Shown here: positions 34,198 to 45,014 of the stretch, piece after piece
Position numbering within the stretch: the first letter of the stretch is position 1
Layout of the letters: each line of letters begins with the position of its first letter
Assembly: GCF_020921035.1 (NCBI RefSeq)
Contig: NC_063151.1
Span: forward strand, 25,364,934 to 25,428,933
Source: Rhodamnia argentea
Taxonomy: Eukaryota; Streptophyta; Magnoliopsida; Myrtales; Myrtaceae
Reading direction: 5' to 3'
DNA length: 64,000 bases
The notes under the pieces: model-generated
Database searches by the model: none
What the model was told of the DNA's origin: nothing
The model's input: only the letters and a program-made list of their open reading frames with translations
Program-made: the position numbers and the translations under genes

Positions 34198-34720
34198 GAT
34201 GGAGAGGGAGCTGTCGGACTACAAGAAGATGGAGATACACTTGAATCAGACGATGGGAAGAAGCTCCAGCATCGGCGCCAAGCGAGTCCGCAACGTCTGC
34301 GTCGCCTTTCGCGCCGCTTCCGAGCAGAACAACCATGCCGGGTACTTTTATCGTCTCGCCTCTGCTTTCACTGTGGCACTTATTCCCCAGAGAAGCGAAA
34401 CGATGCTGTGTTCCCAGCCTTTTGCCTTCTCTTACTTTAAAAGAATGACCTTTTGCTTTGTTTTAGGTGTTTGAGAGCCTTGGAGTTGCTAGAACATGAA
34501 TATTGCTACCTCAAGAACAAACTCCACGAACTTTTCCAGGTATTCACAAATTCTTTCTTACACGTCCTATCGTATAACCACCACAAACATAAGAAATTTA
34601 AGTGTTGGGTTGGCTAACAACTGACGTCGCTTGCTGCATGCTTTTTCATTCTAAATCATGCAGATAGAGCAACAAAGAGCTTTGGCATCTGTGGTTAGAT
34701 ATCCTGCACGCCACAACTGA
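34198..34720 (+). pseudogene. Truncated tandem copy of AHP6 (exons 3-5 only)
   Basis: Copies of AHP6 exon 3 (34198-34341), exon 4 (34467-34539) and exon 5 (34664-34720) with their introns. Exons 1 and 2 are absent. All three exons remain open, the splice sites are intact, and the frame ends at the same TGA. The changes are few: the critical stretch reads LNQTMGRSSSIGAKR (Met to Thr, Ser to Arg), Asn is kept where true HPts have His, and the last exon starts Ile instead of Met. An AATAAA signal survives near 34769. Without exon 1 and its promoter it is unlikely to make a protein alone. Exon 3' keeps the phase needed to splice to exon 2 of the upstream gene. The alignable block begins near 34151 (31828 in the parent). 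Confidence 0.88.
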
Positions 34721-34909
34721 AACAAATGAGCCATGGTCGTTCTGCTCTGGCTTTTCTGCGCAAGAACAAATAAAATTCGATTATTCGCCCTAGTCGCGTC
34801 ATCGAAGCGAGCTCCGTAGAGGGAAGAGGGAGGGAGATAACAGGGTGACATGTAACTCCATTTTGAATGCAAAGATTTATGCACGAGTGCGCTGGTGTTG
34901 TTTGTCTTC

Positions 34910-35036
34910 ACGGTAAAAAAAAAATTCTATAAAAACTAACCTCTAATCGAAGTGGTTTAGCAAGAGGAACTGGACCTGGTTTTCGGAAAATCTGATGGGC
35001 CTAAAGCATGGGCTCGTATGCATTGCCCTGAAAAAC
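34910..35036 (+). repeat. Outer part of the AHP6 tandem duplication (copy 2)
   Basis: Counterpart of 33396-33540. It marks the right limit of the duplicated block. Confidence 0.75.
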
Positions 35037-35039
35037 TAA

Positions 35040-37110
35040 AGTAAAACTGATCTTCTTGCGATATGGCCTCTTGAGGAAATGCCACCGAAGCATCCTGAAG
35101 CTAAACGCTCTGCAATTATACCAAATCCAAATCCAATCGCGGAGGCCAATCTCTACAAAGCGAACGTGCGAAATCTGGAACACTCAAGGCTGTTCGATGA
35201 GTCATGCGTGATCGAAATGGACGTTCCAGCTTTAATAATCCGTGCATGGTTGAATAGGACGGGCCAACTTTGATGTTCCGTCCGGACATTCCCCCACTTT
35301 CCCTGCTCTACATTTTCTCCTTTGCTTTGGCAATTCACCATTTAAAACGCAAAAGGCTTAAAAAGAGACCACTCGCAAGCCCGAAAAATGGTTCAAGGAC
35401 GAAAGAATCCACTAATTGAAAAACTAACGATATGTTCCGGGAGAGGCTGTAAAGCAGAATGGCTAATCTACCTTTAGAGATGCTCTCCCGTTGAATACGC
35501 GTCTAGTGTGAACGAAAGAGTCCCACTAATTGAAAACTGACAATATGTACTGGGGGTTGCGATTCCGATTTCGCTTGATATATTAACCGAAATTTCGAAG
35601 ATAGAAGAATGGCAGTGCGGATGAGCTTGTTGACAGATTTTTCACATAAGCGATAGAGAATGGATCCTGTGCTTGCAAAGCCCAGCACGTTAATTCCGTG
35701 TTGGGATGTGGTTCATACTCCCCATCGTATTTTTATTAGTAGTTTGATTTTGGGCCCATAAATAACTATTTTCTCTTGTAATTGAGAGTTGTGACAGAAA
35801 GATGGAATATGCTAATTATAGTGAAATCAAATTATGTATGCACCCTTAGTTTAATGGTAAATCGGGATAAATTTTGTGTCTTGATTTCACTTTCTCGCAT
35901 TTATTCTCTATTATGTTATATTTGTGTGCCTAGCTAATACTGTTAAAACGGTTCTCAAGAGAATCAAAACCTTGGCTGAGATCAACCGGGGAAAATCTGG
36001 CTTCTGTACTTATATACTTTATATTGGGACGATCCTTATCATTCTAGAGATACATCACACGTACACCCAACCAAATCTCACTATATGTTAGCCTTACAAA
36101 GCAAAAAGTTAAACAAACTCGCTACGTTAATTAACCCAACATCAAGCCAAAAGTCCTTACTCTCTCTCGCCGCTGTCCTACTCCTACTGGGTTAACTAAT
36201 CCATGGAGGAGGTTAGTTCTGAACATGCATCTCTCGATTGCTTGTGGGATTTCACGAATTCAACTTCGACCGCTCTTGATTGCTACATACTCAACTTCAA
36301 GCAAATGAAATCCACACATTTCTCGGGCGCCGGTGGCAACCAACATATTGAGGCCTCGAATCAACGGAAACCTTTGACTTTGGCCACACCAACTCTCTTC
36401 CAAATTCTCCCTCTAGCTTGAATCGGACCCGGTTTGACAAATGCTGCTTGGAATCATATGGTGTTTGGTGGAAAGAGGGGGGGCCATATACTTTTCAGTT
36501 TTCACAACCCCTTTATTTTCTTGCCTATTTCACACAAGGTTAGTACAAGTTAGGATGCCCCACATTGATCTTGATGAATTGAAAAGGTGAGGAGTTTGAA
36601 TATTTCTGCTAATCAAGGTGAAAAAGGTATACAGGCCACTAGGTTGTCGGCTTGGCTACGCGGATCTTACACGAATGACGATTAGGTGCAAGGTCTTTGT
36701 TCCTCCATCCTACCGCGCCCTCATAAGGTTTGATTCGGTCGGCGGACTGGTGCAATCCGCGCGTTCCCTTAGCCATGGAAACAAAAAGAACAAATCGGAT
36801 ATAAGATGCAAAACAAAGACATCTTCACTTGACGATTTTTTTTTCTCTGAGTAAGTTGCTTCCAAAATTCGAAGACACTTATGAATCAATTAAATAAGAA
36901 GATGCGCAATTTTAGTATTTTTTTTTTCTCTCGAGACGTTGCCTAATTCTGTTTTGGGGTGCGATTAGGATAAAAAATGACAACTTTAGGAAACTCACAA
37001 GGGATTGATTGACAACCCCATTAACATCGTACACGTGCTGAACACCGTCCCCTGCAATCAGCCCACGTAGGTTTAATCCAATTCGTCACCACGAAGCCCA
37101 AAGTGCCTGC
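35040..37110. other. Gene-poor interval with one orphan frame
   Basis: No recognisable gene. An ATG frame at 36203-36421 (MEEVSSEHASLDCLWDF..., 72 codons) follows a leader-like pyrimidine-rich sequence. It has no known family, no introns and no second line of support. Elsewhere there are T tracts and ordinary AT-rich DNA. Confidence 0.4.
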
Positions 37111-37123
37111 AAGAGCAGGAGAA

Positions 37124-37131
37124 TATAAATA
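37124..37131 (+). promoter_or_regulatory. TATA box of the LOR gene
   Basis: TATAAATA lies about 285 bp upstream of the LOR start codon, giving a long 5' leader that contains a (TC)n run. Confidence 0.6.
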
Positions 37132-37206
37132 TCTTCCCTTCAACGTCAACATTTTCTTGTGCTGTACTCTCAACTCTGTAACCCTTCTCCGCACGGACCG
37201 CACCCC

Positions 37207-37207
<1 letters not shown>

Positions 37208-37243
<36 letters not shown>
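37208..37243 (+). repeat. (TC)n microsatellite in LOR 5' leader
   Basis: About 18 TC dinucleotides between the TATA box and the start codon. Pyrimidine patches in plant leaders can affect transcription, and the length is expected to vary between individuals. Confidence 0.9.
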
Positions 37244-37245
<2 letters not shown>

Positions 37246-37413
37246 TGACCCTCGGAAAGATCGAACCTTGGCCTCACGCAACGGGCTCTCGTCACTTCCT
37301 GCGTCCCAAAGCTTGAAACTTTAAGCAAAGCCCGACAGTCTGTCTGAGACCATCGACCATCGAAGAGGCGCGTAACGGGGGAAAGAAAGACCTCGTTGAA
37401 GCCGATCGTCGTC

Positions 37414-38439
37414 ATGACGGGTGGGTTGGTCGTGGAAGATGCGTTCCGCTGCGAGGAGGAGACGCATTTCACGGTGATGAAGACGTCCCTGTTCTTCGCC
37501 GGCGACGGGTTCGCGGCGTACGACTCGAAGGGTGAGCTCGCGTTCCGGGTCGACTCGTACGGGCCCGGCGCTCGCGACACGGGCGAGGTCGTCCTCATGG
37601 ATGCTCACGGCCGGTGTCTCCTCACCGTCCGGCGCAAGGTGATTACCAATTTCTCTCCGGGCTCTGCTTTAGATTTGCGTCCTTCTCAAAGATGTTGTCC
37701 AGTCGAGTCGAATCGACTCGGTTTCTGAAATCAGCTGGGATTTGGTTAAAGGGAAAGGTTGCGATCAGTTTGGTCATGTGTTGGTCGGAAGAGGCAAGAT
37801 TTCGGGTGGTGATTCGTGATTATGCTCCCCCATTTGACGCCCATGAGCAAATCTGAGTTGATTTCATGACTCAGTGCAAGCTCTGGGTAGTGAGGCGGTG
37901 GGGGTAAACGATCCGAGTCAACTCGGAGATTTAATTAATTTTTCGAGTATCTTTTTGAGGAACCGTGGCTTTTCATTGTTATTTCCCTTTTTTGACTTAT
38001 TTAATGGTGAAAAAAAAAACAGAGACCGAGCTTGCATCAACGGTGGGAAGGATTCTACGGGGAGGGGACGGACGGCCAGAAACCGATCTTCAGCGTGCGG
38101 AGGTCGTCGATCATCGGCGATTCGGGGGTGACGGTGCAGGTGTACGGTAGCCCCGGCGAGGAGTACCACATCGAGGGGTCCTTCGCCCAGCGCAGCTGCA
38201 CCATCTTCAACGCGGACCGTGAGCCGGTGGCGGAGATCCGACGCAAGGTCGATGCCTCCACCAACGTCGTGCTCGGCAAGGACGTCTTCTCTCTCTGCGT
38301 GAAGCCCGGGTTCGACGGCGCGTTCGCCATGGGATTGGTCCTCGTCCTCGACCGGATCACCGGCGACGCCGACGCCGACGCCGCCGACCTCGGCGAAGGG
38401 GGAGAGGCCGTGGTGGCGGATGCCACCTCGGACGGTTAG
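37414..38439 (+). CDS. LURP-one-related (LOR, DUF567) protein
   Basis: Exons 37414-37638 and 38023-38439 join in phase 0 to 213 residues. The start ATG at 37414 (MTGGLVVEDAF) is the first in-frame ATG; the frame upstream offers only TTG. LOR proteins fold as a tubby-like 12-strand barrel around a central helix. The family includes Arabidopsis LURP1, needed for basal defence against an oomycete. Family features visible are FTVMKTSLFFAGDGFAAYDSKGELAFRVD, VLMDAHGRCLLTVRRK just before the intron, then LHQRWEGFYGEG, IFSVRRSS, YHIEGSFAQRSCTIFN, VAEIRRK, VLGKDVFSLCVKPGFDGAFAMGLVLVLDRI and an acidic Ala/Asp tail. The exon position at the RRK/LH junction is typical of the family. Biochemical function is unknown. 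Confidence 0.93.
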
Positions 38440-39290
38440 GACTCGAGAGGCTTTGTCTAGATTCTATCGCGGGGGTTGACGATGGCGATTTCCCATGTGA
38501 TAAGGTTATGGTTTTGGCCGGTCCATGAAATTATTGGAGTAGTGGGGCCCTAAAGCAGATATTATGAGAATAATGTATTTCCATGGATTTTGGAGCTTAC
38601 GGCCTTGTCTCTCGACGGGGAACTTCTTCTTCTTCCTCATCATATTGAATATCGTTTTTGTTATGCAATAATCATTTGCTTTGCTAATTTTAGATTAAGT
38701 ATGAGGTGTAATGTCTTGTTTGAGGTCATAAGATTTGGTGACCAGATTTGAATAGATTAATTTCCCATCGGTTTCTAATTATGGAGATTGGTTGATAGGA
38801 TTTTGAGAGAGGTTACGATCTTCTCAAAAGATATCAACAATTTAGTATTCAACTTATGAAAATTGTTTACTTAATATTTGGAAGGACGGGATCGTGAAAA
38901 AGAACATGTTTCTCTTAAAAATATATCAGTACTTTATTGTTCAACTTATGAAAATCGTTTACTTAACTATTAGAATTTGTTATTTCGAGAAACTTACAAG
39001 GACATTTGAAATGGTTAAAGATAACTTTCTTTTTCTAATGCTCTCTTTCACTTTTAATTCATTGTCATAGACAAACGAGGGTGTCATTTTATTGCATTCC
39101 CCCTCCTACTTTTGATTGCATTCCCCCTTCCAAAATGAAGTAAAAGACAAAACATTCTTCGAGACAATTAGGAAGATCATGATTAAGCTTGGACTGCATG
39201 TAACCCTACGAGATAAGTTATTGTATTGAGCATTATGACTCGCAAATTAATGAGTTTTTTAATGCCAATTCATTTGGAATTAACCTCACT
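38440..39290. other. LOR 3' UTR and AT-rich intergenic DNA
   Basis: No gene. Two similar segments (ttcaacttatgaaaattgtttacttaa near 38855 and 38940) form a short degenerate direct repeat. Confidence 0.5.
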
Positions 39291-39296
39291 TTAAAT

Positions 39297-40332
39297 TAGG
39301 GAGCAATGGGAATCAATTGGATCGGGAACCGTCCGAAACGGATCGAACCATCCAATTCCAAATGGAATCGGCGATTTTTGGTCCGATTCCCTATTTTAGG
39401 AGTAGAACTGCCCACTCGAACCAAATCGATTATCATAATTATTCTTTTATTTATTAAAGTCTTTAAAGAAAGAAACCCTAATGCTCTGTAGTCTTTCCTC
39501 TCTCTTTCCACTTTCTAGTTTCCCTTTCCACTATCACAAGCCATACCTTTCCCTCTCTTCAATCTTTCCCCTCGCCTCTTTCCCCTCTATTTCCAGTTTC
39601 CCAGCTCACGCTTTTTCTGTCTGTTGGAATTAATTGCACCCATAAAGAGCAAATCCGAAATTACTTTCAATATATGGTATCAATTACCCTATAGAGGAAG
39701 ATCAAAAAAGCATGTCTTGATTGATCGCAATAGTGGTCAATTTGATTATTAATTCCAAAAAGGAGTATATTTTATATTCTCTCAGGGGAAAAAAAAACTA
39801 ACAACATTTTCACTTGCGCAAAACTCTCTCCAAATACTCTCAATGGAATTCTTTCCAACAATAAGCGATCGTTAGATCCGGATTCTTTCTTATCTGCTCG
39901 AAGGGCTCTTAATCTGTGACTATCGAGGTATGTTCCGTTCTACGTGATATACTTTTCTAATCAGTGATTAAAGATGATTCTAAGGCATGTTATTTTCGAC
40001 TATTTCTATTGCGTGTGTATTGGGATTGGTTCCCTTCACTCCTCTCGCTCGCACTCCATCCCTCTTCATTTGCTGCCAATCACTCTCTCTCTTTGTCATT
40101 CTCCTTCTTAACCTTCAGTTTGACGAAAAAGAAGAAGAAGAAGAAGAAGAAGAAGAAGAAGAAGAAGAAGAAGAAGAAGAAGAAGAAGAAGAGCGCAATC
40201 GATCGGTTTCATTGGACCACTCACCAGTTCTAGGGCAAGGGGATCCGCTTCCCGGTTTCAGAAAGTGGGAACCGGTCCTTCTGGTCCGGTTCTCGATTTT
40301 GGAATGGACAAGTCGAGAACCTATCAACCCTA
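39297..40332. mobile_element. hAT-like non-autonomous element (1036 bp), perfect 8-bp TSD
   Basis: Ends TAGGG...CCCTA are bounded by a perfect 8-bp duplication, CTTTAAAT (39289-39296 and 40333-40340). Both subterminal regions carry the family GGTTCC/GGAACC and GATCGG-type modules (gggaaccgtccg at the left; gggaaccggtccttctggtcc at the right). It is longer than its relatives because of internal unrelated sequence, including a (GAA)n array. No transposase frame. Confidence 0.85.
40131..40192. repeat. (GAA)n microsatellite
   Basis: About 20 GAA/AAG triplets inside the hAT-like element. It creates artificial poly-Glu, poly-Lys and poly-Ser frames that should not be taken as protein. Confidence 0.95.
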
Positions 40333-40890
40333 CTTTAAATCTCCATTCAAGACTCTAATGACCACATATAAAGATACACAACTCTAGAGAGTAAACCGAT
40401 ATGAAACAGGTGAGTCTAAAGTGGATTTCGAACTGAAGTACATAAAATGGATTCTAGATCGATCCTTATTCGCTTTGCTACATTTTGGGTGAAGCCGGAA
40501 ATGTCAAGCTAGCAAGAACACAAGTTGTGCACCCGGTTTTCATAGATTTCCATCCTCAAATTGTTACGTGGGGGAAAACTTTCGGTGGGACGGACCGATT
40601 CTTTATATTCTAATATTGAGCAAGTAAAGCCTCTCTTATCTATAATCATTCCTCTCATTCGTGCCACATGGTCTTGATATTCATATTCCTTTTGAGGCCA
40701 ATATGATATTCTTGATCTCCATATCGGTTCCGTTTGGACACTAGTCGCCCTCTCAACCCAAGATCCATGTCACTTCGACAAGTGAGCCAAGGAAGGGGAC
40801 AAAAAGCAAATAATGCATCTTTGAAGAACGAAGTTGAAGCGACTCTTTCAAGGAGTGGGGTATTGCACTAACAAGAGATAAAATAGAGGA

Positions 40891-41154
40891 AAAACAGTTT
40901 TAAATTTATTACATTAGTACTGATTCAGCTATGAACCTTTCAATTTGACCAACTTAGTCTTAAAAATTTACACATCAATACCAATTCAGTCCATCCAGCC
41001 AATTTAGGCGGGAAACATTTTCACGTTTTTGTCTTTTCCGGTCTAAATTGATTTGATGGATTTAATTGATACTAATACGATAATGTTTATGACTGAATTA
41101 ATCCAACTGAAAGTTTTAAGATTAGATTGGTACCGATGTTAATAGGTTTAGAAT
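40891..41154. mobile_element. Foldback element
   Basis: The left arm (gttttaaatttattacattag...gtactgattcagctatgaacc) is mirrored by the right arm (gactgaattaatccaactgaaag...taataggtttagaat). Non-coding. It contains the 'accaattcagtc / gactgaattaat' modules seen in many plant foldback elements. Confidence 0.55.
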
Positions 41155-41159
41155 TTGTT

Positions 41160-41980
41160 TTTTTGGGGAGGGGGTTACTTTTCCCATAAAGACCGTGTCT
41201 CCGCATTCATGCAATGTCTTTTCGGATCTTAATCTGGGACAAATGGGTCAAATGTATTCTTAAGTCACTCGAGCTTGACCCCTTAATTGTTTACACCAAG
41301 TTCGAGCTGTTCAAGTATCAGATAGGGCCTCCTGGCATTTACAAACCTTGACTTGAATGTTTCGATATTGATCGGGGAGTGAAGTGAACTCTTAAGTCAT
41401 ATATCCGTTAGATCTAGATCGTAATTACAAGCAGAAAACATGCTATTTTTTCAAGTCAAGCCAGCCAATGGTGTAGATTGTATTATAGGATCGAGTTTGA
41501 CGTTTAAGAAAAGTAACCTTGATCGAGCTTGCGTCAAAAGTCTAGCCAAGTTGCAGACATTTACACTAAAGTGTGCTGACTGGGCTCGGGTCGGGAGGAC
41601 ACGGGTTGCCCCAGTGGTGAGATGGATAGCAAGCACCACATGCAAGATCCATGGGCAAACAATTAGGCGGCCCATAAGCCCATCCATTGTTTCTTCAGGC
41701 TTGGTTAGTAGGTCATGGCTTGTTAGGCCCGGACCGGTCCGGCCCGGATATTATTAGTTCCCATTAGAATCACACCACACTAAGCCCGCCAGCAGGATCA
41801 GGCCCGTTTAAACTTGCCACCCCACCGACAGGCTCGGACGAGGCCCTTTAGGCCCGGCCCTGTCCGACTTAGCCATCGCGTTGATAGATCTTTTCCGAGG
41901 CTGCAGTGCATCGAATCGAACGGCTGGAGCCTATGACGTGTCGACCTATCTCAAAGAGCACGGCGTACCACCCATTCAAC
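41160..41980. other. Gene-free region with GGCCCGG-rich patch
   Basis: No gene. 41580-41875 holds repeated GGCCCGG / CCGGCC and GGGCTCGGG motifs, similar in style to subterminal sequence at the left end of the decayed hAT at 61.46 kb. It may be another hAT derivative, but I cannot define ends. Confidence 0.35.
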
Positions 41981-41981
41981 T

Positions 41982-42615
41982 TAGGGGTGATCAGTTTGAG
42001 GGTGGCCTGGTTCCCAGCCCGAAACTGGAAACTAACCCTGTTCATCGGAGAATTACACCAGTCGGTCCCGATACCAATTGTGTACTCCTTGTTTATAAAA
42101 AAAAAATATTTGAAACACTTGCGGATTGTTCGATTCACTTCATCTTTCCGAGTTTGGGATCTCTCTAGTAGTTTAAATGTTGAGAATGCTGCATCCGAAG
42201 AGGCATCTTCTCCTTCTTCAATCTCTTCTCCAATCTGATCAGATCAGGAGCTCAGTCAAACTTAAAGAGAATAAGGCAGACAATTCTTTCCTTAGGAAAT
42301 GCGTTGATTCGGGGAAGTGCACGGTGGAAGGAAAATGTATAAGTTGGTTCTTATCTTGTTAGTTCTGCACGACATCGGACACACTGCCAACCCCCTTCAT
42401 GAAAAGCAAAGAAGCATTACCTCTTACGCTTTAGTCGAACCAAAAACTAAGAAAATACAAAAAGGTATAATGCCTCCCCGTTCCGGTCCGGTCTTGGGGG
42501 TCTGATCAGTGGGTTCCTTATGCGGAACCACGAGCTAGACTGGTTCCGCCGGAAACCGCTTAGAATTGGATGATTTAGTCCGGCTCTAATTTGAAACAGA
42601 ACGTACTCATCCCTA
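41982..42615. mobile_element. Non-autonomous hAT-like element (634 bp)
   Basis: Ends taggggtga...tcatcccta with flanking 8-mers attcaact (41974-41981) and attcaacg (42616-42623), 7 of 8 identical. The subterminal sequence has GGTTCC and GGAAACC modules. Similar in size and end sequence to the 29545-30168 element. Confidence 0.75.
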
Positions 42616-42789
42616 ATTCAACGTTTCTATCTCATCATAGGTCAATCGTTGTTAATACATCTTTTTTTTTTTTTTTGGTAAATAGAAAGTACAAACTAAA
42701 ACAAATTATAGTCTAAAATCAGCAATTCCAACTTTATCACTAAATAAAATATGGGATAATTGCCTTGGAGGTTGCAAGTAGAACGTGGT

Positions 42790-43049
42790 ATCTAATCGCT
42801 TCACTACACCAATATCTACTTGGGTCGATTGCCTTCTCGAAAGATATGACGAATTTTGAACTTCGAAAGTGATCTCAAAAGTCTTCGAATATCTTTAAGT
42901 AGTGCCGGTCCAATCGTATCCGTTATACTTTCTTCAAATACGATGACTTTATCTCGAGAAATATTACCTTGGGCGGTTGGCATTTGAAAAATATCTCCGA
43001 TGATAGGTGGTTGGTCGGTGTAGCACATCAATCTCTGAGCTGAGCGCAT
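42790..43049 (-). pseudogene. Decayed RNase H fragment of a LINE-type retroelement
   Basis: The - strand frame contains KVIVFEESITDTIGPALLKD, then IRRLLRSLSKFKIRHIFREGNRP, and stops where the family continues with an Ala-Asp motif. The pattern 'V...DI..LL..F....I.HI.REGN..AD' is the C-terminal RNase H-like domain common in plant LINE and related reverse-transcriptase relics. Only about 80 residues remain, with stops beyond. Confidence 0.5.
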
Positions 43050-43735
43050 GTCATGATTTCTCGAGCCATGGGGTCAAGTCATCGTTAGGTGGATTCAGTC
43101 GTTGACTCGATGAATGTCGCCCTCGACGTTCCTCCTCAGTCCCGTGCACAATACACCATCGCATCATGTTCGAGGAGGCTTACGGATTGTGACGGAAAAT
43201 TAACACAATTCATGAAAAAAAACTTTACTTCCCAATGAATAAAAAACAATGTTTTTACAGGATGTTGACATTCGAGAATTCATCCGGTAGCGGGATGGAG
43301 ATTGATGGGGCCACACATCGCTTTGAGTCGATGTGTTTATTAATCATCGTTCTACTATCTTATATTATCGGGCTTGTCCGTACGTCTTTATTCGTATACG
43401 ATATTGTCTTATATATTTGTTCTCGATGATTCGGGATGAAGGCGTAGCAAGATAAGAGCGAATCAAATCGAGCATACATATGTGTTGAGAGTTTGGAGTA
43501 CCAAGTGAAAATATACATCAATATTATTGCTCACTGTTTTAGCCGTCATGTGCGATTCGGAGATATTAGGGAACAATCGTGGAAGACACAGACCCCATAT
43601 TAATCTCATCTTATCACAAGTAATTTCACGATCAGTTAAATTTCACACCTCGAAAGAGATCATGTGATATACAAGTGTTGGCAATCTTGCTAGGATGATT
43701 AATATCTCAATAATTTATCTTTGGTAATACTGCAC

Positions 43736-44000
43736 GGGGAAAATTACCCGATCGGTCATGTATGTACGTAAATATTATCATAAACTTTCATTTTTTTTCC
43801 AATTTAGTCCAAAATTTTTTGTATGAAATTCAAATGTGGTCTTTCCCGCAAATTTTCACCGAAAATCGTCAACACGATGGGTCGGTCGTCATTGATTGTC
43901 CTACATGGCACACCGCCAAGTTTAGCAATTTTCGGCAAAAAATTGACTGAATTGACATCCGTACGATAAATTCAAGATCGGTTGGACAATTTTCCCTCCA
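43736..44000. mobile_element. Foldback element
   Basis: The left arm ggggaaaattacccgatcgg is mirrored by the right arm gatcggttggacaattttcccc/t. Modules such as aatttagtccaaa and gattgaattgac appear in inverted form. Non-coding. Confidence 0.6.
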
Positions 44001-44269
44001 CATCATGCGAATTAGCCGGCTTGTGAATGGAAGAAGAGTCCTATCTTTTAAAATTAGTGGGGTGACGTATTAGTTGGGGAAAATTGAGCACGCTGGGCTA
44101 TGCTTTAATGACGACTGCTTAATTAAAGACTAATTCAATGTATTGGGAGACAGTGCAATGCCGACATATAGAATGGAAGAGCGTCTATTTGCAATAAGTT
44201 TTGAGATGGTTGGTGGTGTTAGGTGATTCTCTAACTAAACAACGTAGAAGCACCGGCTAATATACTTAG

Positions 44270-44625
44270 CTTAACTGCTCCAATTAATATCGGATTAGTT
44301 GTTAAGTCATCGCTCCGGTCGTCGGATTAGCCTTAATTATTATCTCTTACCGATTCTTCGATTGGCCCTCGTGTGTGATGCATGAGATGAAGCGTGGCCA
44401 GGCAAAGTGAAGAGCTTTCCCCTCCATCTTTTGCGGAGCAATTTCCTTCTGGAAGAGCCAGGGAGCCAACAAATTTTCCTGGAAATTAGTTGGAGGACTC
44501 GATCTAGAGAAAAAGGTTAATTCAAGGACGACTTTGGGGTCTTGCGTGGAGTCAAACAAGGTTCCTCTTTTTCATAATTGTTACTAATTGGAATTAAGGG
44601 TCAAGATTAGTGTGCCCCGCTATGT
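44270..44625. repeat. Upstream part of segmental duplication, copy 1
   Basis: Segments such as cttaccgattcttcgattggccctcgtgtg, ttttgcggagcaatttcc and gacgactttggggtcttg are matched at about 54140-54520 (ctggttcttctattggcctcgtgtg; ttttgcatggcaatttcc; gacgactttttggggtcttg). The match is direct, with substitutions and small indels. Confidence 0.75.
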
Positions 44626-44692
44626 ATTCAAAATCTAGTCAATCGCGATCCGCCCACGTAAAGGAGTTTTGAGACAAACTCGACAAGCTTTA

Positions 44693-45014
44693 AGGGGAAA
44701 TTGTGTAAACGGATGCAAATTCAGTCCTAATTTTTATTTTAAAATTTTAATTCGAAAACTTTGGCCCCGAAATTTCTAATGTGGTTCTTCTAGCTAATTT
44801 TCCTCGAAAATCGATGACATGACGATGTATCATGAAGAGTGGCTGGCCATGATTGAGCCATCACGTTAGGAAATTCCGGTGAATATAGGCCGAAAGGACT
44901 ATTATTCGAATTTTGCGCAAAGATTTATGATTGAATTAACAAAATTGAAAAGTTTATGATTGAATCGGCTTATTAACAATAGGCTTAGGACCGATTGGAT
45001 AATTTTTCTTTAGA
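44693..45014. mobile_element. Foldback element inserted in duplication copy 1
   Basis: The left arm gggaaattgtgtaaacggatgcaaattcagtcct is mirrored by the right arm gcttaggaccgattggataattttt. It has no counterpart in copy 2, so it probably arrived after the duplication. Confidence 0.5.

Noticed and set aside
36203..36421. 72-codon frame (MEEVSSEHAS...) as a small gene
   Set aside because: A leader-like context is present but there is no known family, intron or conservation evidence; kept only as a note in the interval entry.
40115..40327. Poly-Ser, poly-Glu and poly-Lys open frames
   Set aside because: They are produced by the (GAA)n array inside a transposable element.
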